Below are positions 37,646-47,772 of a DNA stretch of 64,000 nt, one piece after another. Source of the DNA: Comamonas testosteroni (GTDB lineage: Bacteria; Pseudomonadota; Gammaproteobacteria; Burkholderiales; Burkholderiaceae_C); NCBI RefSeq assembly GCF_003569915.1, contig NZ_KZ984441.1, positions 186,001 to 250,000 of the forward strand. The letters run 5' to 3'. The position numbers and the translations under genes are program-made. Each line of letters starts with the position of its first letter. Position 1 is the stretch's first letter. A model generated the notes under the pieces. The model did no database searches, was not told the origin of the DNA, and worked only from the letters and a program-made list of their open reading frames with translations.

Positions 37646-37775
37646 TTGCGCTGGGAAAAGGAATCGTGTAGACAGGAATTGTCCAACGATATCAATGCAT
37701 TGCGCGTTGGCAAGAGATGGTGAAAAACTTGCGCGAAATTGTGGATTTTGCGCATATTGGGGTGTCGTTTTGCGC
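37646..37775. promoter_or_regulatory. Cluster of five TTGCGC motifs upstream of sucC
   Basis: TTGCGC occurs at 37646, 37700, 37729, 37748 and 37770 on the plus strand. The third, followed 17 bases later by GCATAT, could be part of a promoter. No gene is supported in the 37398-37882 gap; these are its only conspicuous feature. Confidence 0.4.
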
Positions 37776-37882
37776 GATGCAACATGGTACATTCCTGCAC
37801 GCCATGTCATACGAACCCGATCGCCTGACCATTCGAGTCCGTGGCAAGCGGGTATTTCCCCTCAGTTCAGAGAGACAAAGTC

Positions 37883-39043
<1,161 letters not shown>

Positions 39044-39063
39044 TACGCCCCGGAGATACACAC

Positions 39064-39963
39064 ATGTCGATCTTTATCAACAAAGACACCAAGGTCATCA
39101 CCCAGGGTATTACTGGCAAGACTGGCCAATTCCACACTGAAAAGTGCCAGGAATACGCAAACGGCAAGAACTGCTTCGTGGCAGGCGTGAACCCCAAGAA
39201 GGCTGGCGAAAAGATTTTCGACATCCCAATCTTTGGCTCCGTCAAGGATGCCGCCAAGGAAACTGGCGCTACCGTGTCCGTGATCTACGTGCCTCCCGCA
39301 GGCGCTGCTGCAGCCATCTGGGAAGCCGTTGAAGCCGATCTGGACCTGGCCATCTGCATTACCGAAGGCATCCCAGTGCGCGACATGCTGGAAGTGCGCA
39401 ACAAGATGAAGGCCAAGGAAGCTGCCGGCGGCAAGAAGACCCTGCTGCTGGGCCCCAACTGCCCCGGCCTGATCACGCCCGACGAAATCAAGATCGGCAT
39501 CATGCCCGGTCACATCCACAAGAAGGGCCGTGTCGGCGTGGTTTCTCGCTCCGGCACCCTGACTTATGAAGCCGTGGCTCAGCTGACCGAACTGGGCATT
39601 GGCCAGTCGTCCGCTGTCGGTATCGGTGGTGACCCCATCAACGGTCTGAAGCACATCGACGTGATGAAGGCTTTCAACGACGATCCCGACACGGATGCCG
39701 TGATCATGATCGGTGAAATCGGTGGTCCAGACGAAGCTGAAGCTGCTCAATGGTGCAAGGCCAATATGAAGAAGCCTATCGTGGGCTTCATCGCTGGCGT
39801 GACTGCGCCTCCCGGCAAGCGCATGGGCCACGCAGGTGCCCTGATCTCCGGCGGTGCCGACACGGCCGATGCCAAGCTGGCCATCATGGAAGAGTGCGGT
39901 TTCACCATCACCCGCAACCCCTCCGAAATGGGCCGCCTGCTGCAAGGTCTGCTGAAGAAGTAA
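39064..39963 (+). CDS. sucD: Succinyl-CoA synthetase alpha subunit
   Basis: SucD binds CoA and carries the phosphorylated histidine. The 299 residues include the CoA-binding fold (VITQGITGKTGQFH), LLGPNCPGLI, GIGGDPINGL, and the active-site His in GKRMGHAGALISGG. GGAG lies upstream of the ATG. It is the second gene of sucCD and is followed by a hairpin before the terC-like gene. Confidence 0.99.
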   Translation: MSIFINKDTKVITQGITGKTGQFHTEKCQEYANGKNCFVAGVNPKKAGEKIFDIPIFGSVKDAAKETGATVSVIYVPPAGAAAAIWEAVEADLDLAICITEGIPVRDMLEVRNKMKAKEAAGGKKTLLLGPNCPGLITPDEIKIGIMPGHIHKKGRVGVVSRSGTLTYEAVAQLTELGIGQSSAVGIGGDPINGLKHIDVMKAFNDDPDTDAVIMIGEIGGPDEAEAAQWCKANMKKPIVGFIAGVTAPPGKRMGHAGALISGGADTADAKLAIMEECGFTITRNPSEMGRLLQGLLKK

Positions 39964-40056
39964 GCAGTCAGTTCGTGATGCTGTGTAGCCACATTTACGC
40001 AGTATTACGAACAGGCAAGGGGGGCTGAGACCCCTACACTGCCTCCACTCTTAAAA

Positions 40057-40083
40057 GAAAGCGCCGCGCAATGCGGCGCTTTC
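40057..40083 (+). terminator. Hairpin between sucD and the terC-like gene
   Basis: GAAAGCGCCGC pairs perfectly (11 bp) with GCGGCGCTTTC around a 5-base loop. The T-run is short (CTTTC), so it may terminate weakly or protect the sucCD mRNA 3' end. It lies 24 bases before the next start codon. Confidence 0.6.
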
Positions 40084-40107
40084 ATATTCAAAACAGTGGA
40101 GTCATCA

Positions 40108-40797
40108 ATGGAATTTCTCAGCACTGCCGATTTCTGGATCGGCCTGGTGAAGATCATCTGGATCAACATCATTCTCTCTGGCGACAACGCCGTGGTCATC
40201 GCACTGGCCGCCCGCTCCCTCCCCCCTGAGCAGCAAAAGAAAGCCATCATGTTTGGCTCCGGCGCCGCCGTGGTGCTGCGTATCGTGCTGACCGTGGTCG
40301 CGGCCAAGCTGCTGGAGCTCTCCTTCCTGCAAATCATCGGCGGCTGCCTGCTGCTGTGGATTGGCTACCAGCTGCTGACCGGCGGCGAGGAAGAGGAAGG
40401 CGAATCCAAGGGCACGGGCTCCATGGTCGCTGCCATTCGCACCATTTTGATTGCCGACCTGGTGATGAGCCTGGATAACGTGATTGCCGTGGCGGCCACC
40501 GCCCAGGGCAATATGGTTCTGCTGATTCTGGGCCTGGCCATCTCCATCCCTCTGGTGATCTTTGGCTCCACGCTGATGATCAAGCTGATGGAACGCTGGC
40601 CCGTCATCGTCACGCTGGGCGCGGCGCTGATCGGCTGGGTGGGTGGTGAAACCATCGTCAACGACAACCTGCTGCACGGCTACACCATGGCTCACCCCTG
40701 GCTGCACTACGCCGCCGCAGCCGCCGGTGCCGTGCTGGTGGTCGGCCTGGGCAAGCTCATGCAGGCACGCAACGCCAAGCAGGAAGCTGCGGCCTGA
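40108..40797 (+). CDS. TerC-family (YjbE-type) integral membrane protein
   Basis: A 229-residue membrane protein with about seven helices. Two copies of the TerC motif are seen: NIILSGDNAVVIALAAR and LVMSLDNVIAVAAT, with membrane-embedded Asp and Asn likely to contact metal. An acidic loop (GGEEEEGES) lies between the halves. TerC proteins have been linked to tellurite resistance and to manganese export or metallation of exoenzymes; which applies here is unknown. ATG 40108 with GGAG 7 bases upstream is chosen over GTG 40096. Confidence 0.9.
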   Translation: MEFLSTADFWIGLVKIIWINIILSGDNAVVIALAARSLPPEQQKKAIMFGSGAAVVLRIVLTVVAAKLLELSFLQIIGGCLLLWIGYQLLTGGEEEEGESKGTGSMVAAIRTILIADLVMSLDNVIAVAATAQGNMVLLILGLAISIPLVIFGSTLMIKLMERWPVIVTLGAALIGWVGGETIVNDNLLHGYTMAHPWLHYAAAAAGAVLVVGLGKLMQARNAKQEAAA

Positions 40798-40821
40798 TCG
40801 CTGCCTGAGTCACTTCTCTCC

Positions 40822-40856
40822 AAAAAACGCACTGTGGTCTCACAGTGCGTTTTTTT
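40822..40856 (+). terminator. Terminator of the terC-like gene
   Basis: ACGCACTGTG pairs perfectly with CACAGTGCGT around GTCT, followed by seven T. Confidence 0.93.
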
Positions 40857-40890
40857 ATGCCCGAGGCGATAGGCATGCAAGGAGTCTTCT

Positions 40891-41321
40891 ATGACTGATC
40901 TCGCTGAGATTGCACAGTTGGTGAGCTGTATTGGCTTTGAAGATGGAGAGGTCGATGAGGTCGCCATGGATGAGACAGTGCTGCAGATCGACCGCTTGCC
41001 GCTCAGCCGCGCTAGGTGGTCCCCCTGCTGTTTGACTGGTTTGAGGCGCACGCCAGCCAGCATGTGGGTTCCCCGGTGCGTTTGTGCACTTCATTGAGGA
41101 AAAGCGGGACTGCTTTCCGCTGCGGCTGGAGTCTCTCCAGCACAGACCGGCGCTGATCACGGTCTGGATGGTCACCCGCATCGCCAGTGCGGCAACAACC
41201 GCAGGCGAGGTTCAGGACTGGATCACGGTGCTACAAGCCGCCGCTGGCGGACGAAGAGTGCCGCTGCGATGCACAGCAGTTTTTGCAAAGGCAGGCAGGG
41301 CGGTTGGAGTCTCTGCGGTGA
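40891..41321 (+). pseudogene. Frameshifted remnant of a small unidentified protein gene
   Basis: AAGGAG precedes an ATG at 40891 that opens MTDLAEIAQLVSCIGFEDGE. The coherent protein then continues in other frames: VVPLLFDWFEAHASQHVGSP, then FVHFIEEKRDCFPLRLESLQ with TVWMVTRIASAATTAGEVQD, and finally YKPPLADEECRCDAQQFLQR ending at TGA 41319-41321. At least three frameshifts are needed to join these into one protein of about 140 residues. I recognise no family. It lies between two strong terminators, in DNA poorer in GC than the neighbours. Confidence 0.65.
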
Positions 41322-41328
41322 ACTCCTG

Positions 41329-41376
41329 ATTTGATAGCTGTATGTCTAGTTAATATCTAGGCTTGAGGCTTTATTT
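41329..41376 (-). repeat. Dispersed CTATC-type repeat downstream of the pseudogene
   Basis: On the minus strand AAGCCTCAAGCCTAGATATT and ACAGCTATCAAATCAG match the family consensus. The rest of 41377-41573 is unassigned, AT-richer DNA. Confidence 0.6.
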
Positions 41377-41573
41377 GTCAAATTTCTGTTGTGAAGCAGT
41401 ATTTGCTTGTGGTTGGTGACAGAAGCTGAGTCCTATGTCGTCAAGAGCCGAGCTTGAAAAGCTCATGCATGTGTCCATAGCTCAGGCAAGCTCAGAGACA
41501 ACAATCTGAGCGAGGTGTGAGGGTGTATGTGGACGACCTCGGAGCTGACTTGATGGCTAAGGTTTTTTCTTCA

Positions 41574-41610
41574 AAAAAATGCCACCCGGTTTTATCCGGG
41601 TGGCATTTTT
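41574..41610. terminator. Terminator of pgk
   Basis: ATGCCACCCGG pairs perfectly with CCGGGTGGCAT. Seven A on the left give a T-run for the minus-strand pgk transcript; TTTTTA on the right makes it bidirectional. Confidence 0.92.
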
Positions 41611-41665
41611 ATGTTTACATCAACTGGCCACCTTCAAGCGGTGACAGGTAGAGGTGCTGAATCTT

Positions 41666-42859
41666 TCAGCCGTTAGCGCGCTTTTCCAGAATCTCGAAAG
41701 CGGGCAGCTTCTTGCCTTCCAGCACTTCCAAGAAAGCGCCGCCGCCGGTGGAGATATAGCCCACGTCTTTTTCAATGCCGTACTTGGCAATGGCGGCCAG
41801 GGTGTCGCCACCGCCGGCAATGCTGAAGGCGGGCGATTCGGCAATCGCCTGGGCGATGACCTTGGTGCCGTTGGCGAACTGGTCAAACTCGAACACGCCC
41901 ACGGGGCCGTTCCAGACGATGGTGCCAGCCTTCTTCAGCTGCTCGGCCAGCAGGGCGGCGGTTTCGGGGCCGATGTCCAGAATCATGTCGTCGTCGGCCA
42001 CGTCGGTGGCTTTCTTGACGGTAGCCACGGCGTCGGCAGCAAAAGTCTTGGCGCAGACCACATCGGTGGGCACGGGCACGTTGGCGCCACGGGCGGCCAT
42101 GGCATCGATCACGGCCTTGGCGTCGGCCACCAGATCGGGCTCGGCCAGGCTCTTGCCGATCTTCAGACCCGCAGCCAGCATGAAGGTGTTGGCAATGCCG
42201 CCGCCCACGATCAGTTGGTCCACCTTGTCGGCCAGCGACTTGAGGATGGTCAGCTTGGTGGACACCTTGGAGCCGGCCACGATGGCGGCCAGAGGGCGGG
42301 CAGGTGCAGCCAGGGCCTTGTTCAGCGCGTCGATTTCAGCCGACAGCAGCGGGCCGGCGCAGGCGATGGGCGCGTATTCGGCGATGCCGTAGGTCGTGCC
42401 TTCGGCGCGGTGGGCGGTGCCAAACGCGTCGTTCACAAAGATGTCGCACAGCTTGGCCAGCTTCTGGGCCAGCTCGGGCTTGTTCTTCTTCTCGCCCACG
42501 TTCACGCGGCAGTTTTCCAGCAGCACGACCTGGCCGGGAGCGACTTGCACGCCATCCACCCAGTTGGCCACCAGCGGCACATCGCGGCCCAGCAGCTCGG
42601 ACAGGCGCTTGGCGACGGGGGCGAGCGAGTCTTCGGGCTTGAATTCGCCTTCGGTGGGGCGACCCAGGTGGCTGGTGACCATCACGGCCGCACCGGCCTT
42701 GAGCGCCATCTCGATGGCGGGCACGGAGGCGCGCACGCGGGTGTCTTCGGTGATTTCACCAGCGTCGTTCAGGGGAACGTTCAGGTCGGCACGGATGAAA
42801 ACACGTTGGCCTTGAGCCTTGCCCTGGGCGCACAGGTCGGAGAAGCGGATGATGTTCAT
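41666..42859 (-). CDS. pgk: Phosphoglycerate kinase
   Basis: Pgk transfers phosphate between 1,3-bisphosphoglycerate and ADP in glycolysis and gluconeogenesis. The 397 residues show [23 protein letters not shown], the hinge region GPVGVFE and the nucleotide-site GGGDTLAA. The length is standard. It is transcribed alone, with a strong terminator; the usual gap/fba/pyk neighbours are not in the window. Confidence 0.99.
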   Translation of the reverse strand: MNIIRFSDLCAQGKAQGQRVFIRADLNVPLNDAGEITEDTRVRASVPAIEMALKAGAAVMVTSHLGRPTEGEFKPEDSLAPVAKRLSELLGRDVPLVANWVDGVQVAPGQVVLLENCRVNVGEKKNKPELAQKLAKLCDIFVNDAFGTAHRAEGTTYGIAEYAPIACAGPLLSAEIDALNKALAAPARPLAAIVAGSKVSTKLTILKSLADKVDQLIVGGGIANTFMLAAGLKIGKSLAEPDLVADAKAVIDAMAARGANVPVPTDVVCAKTFAADAVATVKKATDVADDDMILDIGPETAALLAEQLKKAGTIVWNGPVGVFEFDQFANGTKVIAQAIAESPAFSIAGGGDTLAAIAKYGIEKDVGYISTGGGAFLEVLEGKKLPAFEILEKRANG

Positions 42860-43038
42860 GCAGCAAAAAAGCGACCCGTCAAAGCCGCTTGTAGATAAGT
42901 TGAAAAGCGAAAAATCCGGGCCATTTTAGGGCGCAAGCCCTTGTGGCAGCGTGCTTTTAGGCGCTTACTCGACTCAAAAACAGGAGCATCATCCGCACGC
43001 TGTAACTAGGTTTCAGCAAGATTTTCTGAAATCCATCA

Positions 43039-43063
43039 CAAAACAGGAGCATCAAGCTCCTGT
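43039..43063 (-). terminator. Terminator of azlD
   Basis: ACAGGAGC pairs perfectly with GCTCCTGT around five bases; on the minus strand TTTTG follows. A partial duplicate (AAACAGGAGCATCA) lies at about 42977. The 42860-43038 gap holds no gene I can support. Confidence 0.7.
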
Positions 43064-43080
43064 CATGGCTTGCGATGGGG

Positions 43081-43413
43081 CTACCAGCCCACCCCGATAT
43101 GCAGGGGCAGATAGACCAGCATGCCCAAAGCAATGGTTCCCAGAATGCTGCGCTTGTAAAAAAAATACACCACAGCCACGGCCAGCGCAGGCAGGCGGGC
43201 GTCAGCCAGCGTATGGATCATGTGGCCGTTGCTCATCACGATTTCAGGCGCAATCACCGCTGCCAGCGCAGCCAGTGGCGCGTACTTCAGGCCGCGCTTG
43301 AGCCAGCCGGGCAGCGGGACTTCGCGCTCGGGAATCATGAAAAATGCGCGGGTGACCAGCGTGATCACAGCCAGGCCGATACAGGCGATGATGACCCAGA
43401 AACTGCTCATCAT
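43081..43413 (-). CDS. azlD: AzlD-family branched-chain amino acid export subunit
   Basis: A 110-residue membrane protein with about four helices, the small partner of AzlC. Sequences ITLVTRAFFMIPEREVPLPGWLKRGLKYAPLAALAAVIAPEI in two consecutive stretches and ADARLPALAVAVV are typical of AzlD. The AzlCD pair exports branched-chain amino acids. Its start overlaps the azlC stop by ATGA, confirming coupled expression. Start at 43413 or the adjacent ATG at 43410. Confidence 0.92.
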   Translation of the reverse strand: MMSSFWVIIACIGLAVITLVTRAFFMIPEREVPLPGWLKRGLKYAPLAALAAVIAPEIVMSNGHMIHTLADARLPALAVAVVYFFYKRSILGTIALGMLVYLPLHIGVGW

Positions 43414-44198
43414 GGCCTCTTCTCCTGGTTGTGATTGGCACTGCTGCTATCAATTTTGGGTAGCTTGTCGGCCTGCTTTTGCAGTTGCTCGGCCATCAGA
43501 CCGGCGGCGACCGCTGCGGCAATCGCCACCAGAATATTGAGCTTGAGCGGCAGCGCATAGGCTGCCACGGCCGCCGTGCAAGCCACGATGGAGGCCACCC
43601 AGGTCGCACGGTCGTTGAGCATGGACAGCAGCACACCCACCAGCGCCAACACACCAGCAAAGCCCAACCCCCAGGACAGCGGAATCTGGTCGGCCAGAAA
43701 AATGCCCAGCGTGGACGGAATCTGCCAAGCGAACCAGTTGGTCAGCGCAGCACCCCAGAAGTAAGGCACTTGCTCGGCCCGCGGCTTGGCCTCGGGGTAG
43801 CGGCGCATGAAGTTCACAAAGATCACATCGCCGCTGAAATAGGCGACGCCCAGGCGGTGGCGCAGGCTCAGCCGCTCAAAGTAGCTGCGCCACATGCTCG
43901 ACAGAATCAGAAAGCGCAGATTCACGCAGATGGCCGTGAACCAGACCACCCACAGCGGCGCGCCCACCGTCATCAGCGGCAGCACGGCCAGCTGGGCGCT
44001 GCCTGCATAGACCGTCAGGCCCATGAACAGCGCCAACGGCACGGACAGGCCGCTCTTAACCATGGCCACACCGGTGACCAGGCCCCAAGCTGCGATGCCC
44101 AGAGCCGTGCCCGACATTTCCCTGGAGCCGGTCCAGAAAAACGGGTCTTTGACGATCGATCTTGCGCGCTGAGTCAGCGTGGAAACTGCCGGATTCAT
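43410..44198 (-). CDS. azlC: AzlC-family branched-chain amino acid exporter
   Basis: A 262-residue membrane protein with the AzlC pattern: [25 protein letters not shown], then [13 protein letters not shown] ([12 protein letters not shown]), about eight helices. With AzlD it forms the exporter for leucine, isoleucine and valine. Its start overlaps the fmt stop (GGAATGA), and its stop overlaps azlD, so fmt-azlC-azlD is a translationally coupled unit. The coupling to a translation initiation gene is positional only. Confidence 0.93.
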   Translation of the reverse strand: MNPAVSTLTQRARSIVKDPFFWTGSREMSGTALGIAAWGLVTGVAMVKSGLSVPLALFMGLTVYAGSAQLAVLPLMTVGAPLWVVWFTAICVNLRFLILSSMWRSYFERLSLRHRLGVAYFSGDVIFVNFMRRYPEAKPRAEQVPYFWGAALTNWFAWQIPSTLGIFLADQIPLSWGLGFAGVLALVGVLLSMLNDRATWVASIVACTAAVAAYALPLKLNILVAIAAAVAAGLMAEQLQKQADKLPKIDSSSANHNQEKRP

Positions 44199-45178
44199 TC
44201 CTTGGCCGTACCCTGCTCTGCTCCCAGAACCACGCCCACCGGCAGCTCAAAGCCGCGTAAAAAATCGCCCGCAGCCAGGCGCTTGCCACCCGCGCGCTGC
44301 AGCAGCGTCATATTCAGCACGCCTGTGCCGCAAGCCACGCGCACGCCCTGCGCATCGGCAGACAGCACCTTACCGGCTGCACCTGCTCCCGCGCCTGCAC
44401 CTGCTTCGGCCACAGCCTCCCAGACCTTGATGGCATCGCTGCCCAGACTGGTGGCCCCACCGGGGAAGGGATTGAAGGCACGCAGGCGGCGGGCAATGAC
44501 TTCGGCGCTTTCGCTCCAGTCGATATTGCTCTCGGCCTTCTCGATTTTGTGAGCATAGGTCACGCCATCGGCGGGCTGTGGCGTGCGATTGAGGCCACCG
44601 CAAGCGGCCATCTCCAGCGCTTCCACAATCAGGCGGCCACCGAGTTCGGCCAGCTTGTCGTGCAGGCTGGCCGTGGTGTCGTCAGCGGCAATCGGCAGGC
44701 GCTCGATCACGCACATATCGCCGGTATCCAGACCTGCATCCATCTGCATGATGGTGACGCCGGTTTCGGCGTCGCCTGCTTCAATCGCGCGGTGAATCGG
44801 CGCAGCACCGCGCCAGCGTGGCAGCAGGCTGGCGTGAATGTTCAAACAGCCCAAGCGCGGGGTATCGAGCACCCATTGCGGCAAGATCAAGCCATAGGCA
44901 GCCACCACCATCACATCGGCCTGCGCCGCATCCATTGCGGCCTTGGCCGCTGCAGCTTCTTCGGGGTATTTGCCATCGAGGCGCAGGCTCATGGGCTGAG
45001 CCACGGCAATGCCATGCTCCAGCGCGCACTGCTTGACGGGGGAAGCCTGCAGCTTCATGCCACGGCCCGCAGGGCGGTCAGGCTGGGTCAACACCAGCGG
45101 CACTTCAAAGCCCGCAGCCAGCAAATGCTCCAGGGCCACGCGCGCAAATTCGGGCGTGCCCGCAAAAATGACTTTCAT
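44195..45178 (-). CDS. fmt: Methionyl-tRNA formyltransferase
   Basis: Fmt formylates initiator Met-tRNA using 10-formyltetrahydrofolate. The 327 residues start [17 protein letters not shown], with the catalytic and folate motif [18 protein letters not shown] and DTGDM. The C-terminal OB-like domain contains an Ala/Gly repeat linker ([13 protein letters not shown]) encoded by a short tandem repeat near 44378-44410. ATG 45178 is chosen. def lies upstream on the same strand, with a small lipoprotein gene between. Confidence 0.97.
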   Translation of the reverse strand: MKVIFAGTPEFARVALEHLLAAGFEVPLVLTQPDRPAGRGMKLQASPVKQCALEHGIAVAQPMSLRLDGKYPEEAAAAKAAMDAAQADVMVVAAYGLILPQWVLDTPRLGCLNIHASLLPRWRGAAPIHRAIEAGDAETGVTIMQMDAGLDTGDMCVIERLPIAADDTTASLHDKLAELGGRLIVEALEMAACGGLNRTPQPADGVTYAHKIEKAESNIDWSESAEVIARRLRAFNPFPGGATSLGSDAIKVWEAVAEAGAGAGAGAAGKVLSADAQGVRVACGTGVLNMTLLQRAGGKRLAAGDFLRGFELPVGVVLGAEQGTAKE

Positions 45179-45229
45179 GTGTTTTCCGTATTGCGGTGAA
45201 ACCGCTTCGTATCGGGCGCGTGCCAAACC

Positions 45230-45322
45230 AGAGACAGCAAGCAAGTACCTAGGCGGCCCCGCCGCCCCGCAGCAAGGCTGTCGTCCCCCTCAGGGGGAAG
45301 GCGCAAAGCGCCTCAGGGGGGA
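45230..45322 (-). repeat. Polar post-stop repeat, copy C
   Basis: On the minus strand CCCCCTGAGGCGCTTTGCGC, CTTCCCCCTGAGGGGGACGA, CAGCCTTGCTGCGGGGCGGC and TTGCTGTCTCT, beginning four bases after the TAA of the lipoprotein gene. This copy lacks the CTCTCTACGCGCT arm of copies A and B. Confidence 0.78.
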
Positions 45323-45326
45323 GCCA

Positions 45327-45824
45327 TTACACCCGTGGTTCGCGCAGATACATGCTCTCATCTGTGAACATGACCTTCTGCACCACTCCCTGCGGATCGA
45401 TGTGCACATGGGCACGGCGCGGGAAGGTATTGTCCAGAAAACGGTAGGTCCAGATGTCGCCTTTGAAGCTGTAGACCCCCTCGACTTTCGCGGGCGGGCC
45501 GAACATGCGATACACATCATCCTTGGTGTCCACACCGTTCTTGAGCGCAAAGAAATGGGCCGTGTCCAGCACCTGCTCGACGCGAACCAGCTTGTGCTCG
45601 GCATCAAAGTCCATGTGATAGACCTGCTGGCCGGCGGGCTGCTGGCTGTAGACCAGTCGCGTGCCGCCATTGGGCAAAGGCACGACCACGGTGGGCTTGC
45701 CCATGCCTTTTTCCACCTCGGCCTGGGGCATGCCGGGCTTTTGCCACTGGGGCACCATGCAGCCCGCCAGACCCATCGCCAGCAGACCGGCTGCCAGCAT
45801 TTTGTGTAGACGGGTAGCTTGCAT
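45327..45824 (-). CDS. BamE/OmlA-type outer-membrane lipoprotein
   Basis: A 165-residue predicted lipoprotein: MQATRLHKMLAAGLLAMG then lipobox LAGC (Cys 22). The mature part has two BamE-like alpha-beta units, each beginning with a short helix ahead of a GxP turn: EVEKGMGKPTVVVPLPNG and DDVYRMFGPPAKVEGVYSF. A role in the outer membrane or BAM-type assembly is possible. It sits between def and fmt on the same strand, 18 bases after def. Its stop is followed directly by repeat copy C. Confidence 0.78.
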   Translation of the reverse strand: MQATRLHKMLAAGLLAMGLAGCMVPQWQKPGMPQAEVEKGMGKPTVVVPLPNGGTRLVYSQQPAGQQVYHMDFDAEHKLVRVEQVLDTAHFFALKNGVDTKDDVYRMFGPPAKVEGVYSFKGDIWTYRFLDNTFPRRAHVHIDPQGVVQKVMFTDESMYLREPRV

Positions 45825-45842
45825 GGGGCGACTCCTGTGTGT

Positions 45843-46355
45843 TTAAGCCTTGGCGGCCTGCTTCTGGGCCTTGACCAGCTTGGTCTTGATGCGGTTGCGC
45901 TTCAGGGGCGAGAGGTATTCGACGAAAACCTTGCCCAGCAGGTGATCCATCTCATGCTGCATGCAGATGGCCAGCATGCCTTCGGCAGCGATTTCGCGGC
46001 TGGTGCCGTTTTCGTCCAGCGCCTTGACCTTGACGGAGGTAGAGCGCTCCACGCCGTCATAGATGCCGGGCACCGACAGGCAACCTTCTTCGCCCAGCTG
46101 CTTTTCTTCGCTGGCCCAGGTGATCTCGGGGTTGATCAGCACCAGCGGCTCGTTGCGCTCTTCGGACACATCGATCACGACCACACGCTCATGCACGTCG
46201 ATCTGCGTGGCAGCCAGGCCGATACCCTGAGCGTCGTACATGGTTTCGAGCATGTCTTTCACCAGGGTCTGGATGCGCTCATCCACCTGCGCCACGGGCT
46301 GGGCGACCTTGTGAAGACGGGGATCGGGGTAGCAAAGAATGGAAAGAATGGCCAT
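45843..46355 (-). CDS. def: Peptide deformylase
   Basis: Def removes the N-formyl group from nascent proteins. The 170 residues contain all three motifs: [16 protein letters not shown] (metal-ligand Cys) and QHEMDHLLG (HExxH-type His ligands and catalytic Glu). The Lys-rich C-terminus is usual. It is the first gene of def-lipoprotein-fmt-azlC-azlD on the minus strand and divergent from the LysM gene. Confidence 0.98.
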   Translation of the reverse strand: MAILSILCYPDPRLHKVAQPVAQVDERIQTLVKDMLETMYDAQGIGLAATQIDVHERVVVIDVSEERNEPLVLINPEITWASEEKQLGEEGCLSVPGIYDGVERSTSVKVKALDENGTSREIAAEGMLAICMQHEMDHLLGKVFVEYLSPLKRNRIKTKLVKAQKQAAKA

Positions 46356-46558
46356 GGTTTGTCGGTAAATCTGTCGTTATTGTCCCAATTTTTGGGCCCA
46401 AACGCTTTACGAGCCCCCAATAAACGTTGATCTATCAAGGCCTTGCCTAGAGAATTTGCTCACTTTTGTAAGACTTGTGCGGCAGCTTATGCCAAGATCA
46501 GGTCAGGAGCAGCGACGAGAGGGCGCTGCAGCAAACGAATCCCGCCAGAAGGAATTTC

Positions 46559-47749
46559 ATGACCGCATTTGCCACAGCACGTGCCTGGAGTATCGGGGCC
46601 ACGCTGGTCGCCGCCCTGACCTCGGTCTATGCCCAGAACTACCCCATCACCCAGACGCAGCGCGCTACTGCGCAGCAAGTGGCTCACCAGGGTATCCCTG
46701 AAAATCAGCTCTCGCCCAATGCCCCGGCGCAGTACACCGTCAAGCGCGGCGATACGCTGTGGGGTATTTCTGGCATGTATCTGCGCCAGCCTTGGCGCTG
46801 GCCCGAGCTGTGGGGCATGAACCTGTCCAGCATTGCCAACCCGCACCTGATTTACCCCGGCCAAGTGCTGTATCTGGTGCGCAGCAATGGCTATGCCCGC
46901 CTGTCCACCACCGCCCCCGGTGGCGAGCCCGGCGTGGTGCGCCTGTCGCCGCACACGCGCGAGTCTTCGCTGGCCGAGTTGGCCCTGCCCACGCTGCCGC
47001 CGCACCTGATCGAGCCGTTCCTTGCCGAGCCACTGGTGGTCAACGCCGAAACGCTGGCCGGTGCGCCGCGCATCATCGCCACCACTGACAAGCGCGTGCT
47101 CATGGCCAGCGGTGATCGCGCCTATGTGCGCAGCTCCGGCGGCCCGCTGCTGACCACCGGCAAGGGCCAGCCCGCCAGCTACCGCATCTTCCGCGATGCC
47201 ATCCCGCTCAAGGATCCGGTGACGGGCGAGATTCTGGGCTTTGAAGCCAAATACCTGGGCACTGCCAGCGTGGCGCAGGGCGAGACTCAGGAAATGAATG
47301 ATGACAACAAGCTGGTGCAGGCATCTCCGGCCACGATTGACATCATCAAGTCCAAGAACGAGATCAAGGCCGGAGACCGACTGCTGCCCTCGCCTGCGCC
47401 GCAGTATCTGAACTATGTGCCTCACGCACCGAGGGACCCTGTGACCGCCGCCGTGGTCTCCATCTATGGCGATGCCGCCGTGCTCTATGCCGCGCAGAAC
47501 CAGGTGATCGCGATCAACAAGGGCGCGCGAGACGGCATGGAGGTCGGCACCGTGCTGGAGCTGATCAGCAAGGGCGCGACCATCCAGGACAAGACCAGCG
47601 CCAAGCGCGAAATGGTTAAGCTGCCCGATGAGTTCAATGGCTACGCCATGGTCTTCAAGACGTTTGACCGCGTCTCCTATGTGCTCATCACTACGGCTGC
47701 ACGTGGCGTCCAGGTGGGCGACAGCCTGCAGGCGCCCCAGCCGCGCTAG
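46559..47749 (+). CDS. LysM-domain periplasmic protein
   Basis: A 396-residue exported protein. A Sec signal (about 1-25, WSIGATLVAALTSVYA) is followed by a LysM peptidoglycan-binding domain (about 60-110: YTVKRGDTLWGISGMYLRQP, NPHLIYPGQVLYL). The remaining 280 residues are beta-rich and unassigned. Homologues upstream of dprA are common in betaproteobacteria. AAGGA lies 6 bases upstream of ATG 46559, which is preferred over the longer frame. dprA follows after 23 bases. Confidence 0.88.
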   Translation: MTAFATARAWSIGATLVAALTSVYAQNYPITQTQRATAQQVAHQGIPENQLSPNAPAQYTVKRGDTLWGISGMYLRQPWRWPELWGMNLSSIANPHLIYPGQVLYLVRSNGYARLSTTAPGGEPGVVRLSPHTRESSLAELALPTLPPHLIEPFLAEPLVVNAETLAGAPRIIATTDKRVLMASGDRAYVRSSGGPLLTTGKGQPASYRIFRDAIPLKDPVTGEILGFEAKYLGTASVAQGETQEMNDDNKLVQASPATIDIIKSKNEIKAGDRLLPSPAPQYLNYVPHAPRDPVTAAVVSIYGDAAVLYAAQNQVIAINKGARDGMEVGTVLELISKGATIQDKTSAKREMVKLPDEFNGYAMVFKTFDRVSYVLITTAARGVQVGDSLQAPQPR

Positions 47750-47772
47750 CCAGCAGCCAAGGGAGTGTTGTC

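Noticed and set aside
37612-37800. A 62-codon minus-strand frame in the argC-sucC gap
   Set aside because: No ribosome binding site, no recognisable fold, and it overlaps the TTGCGC cluster. Not supported as a gene.
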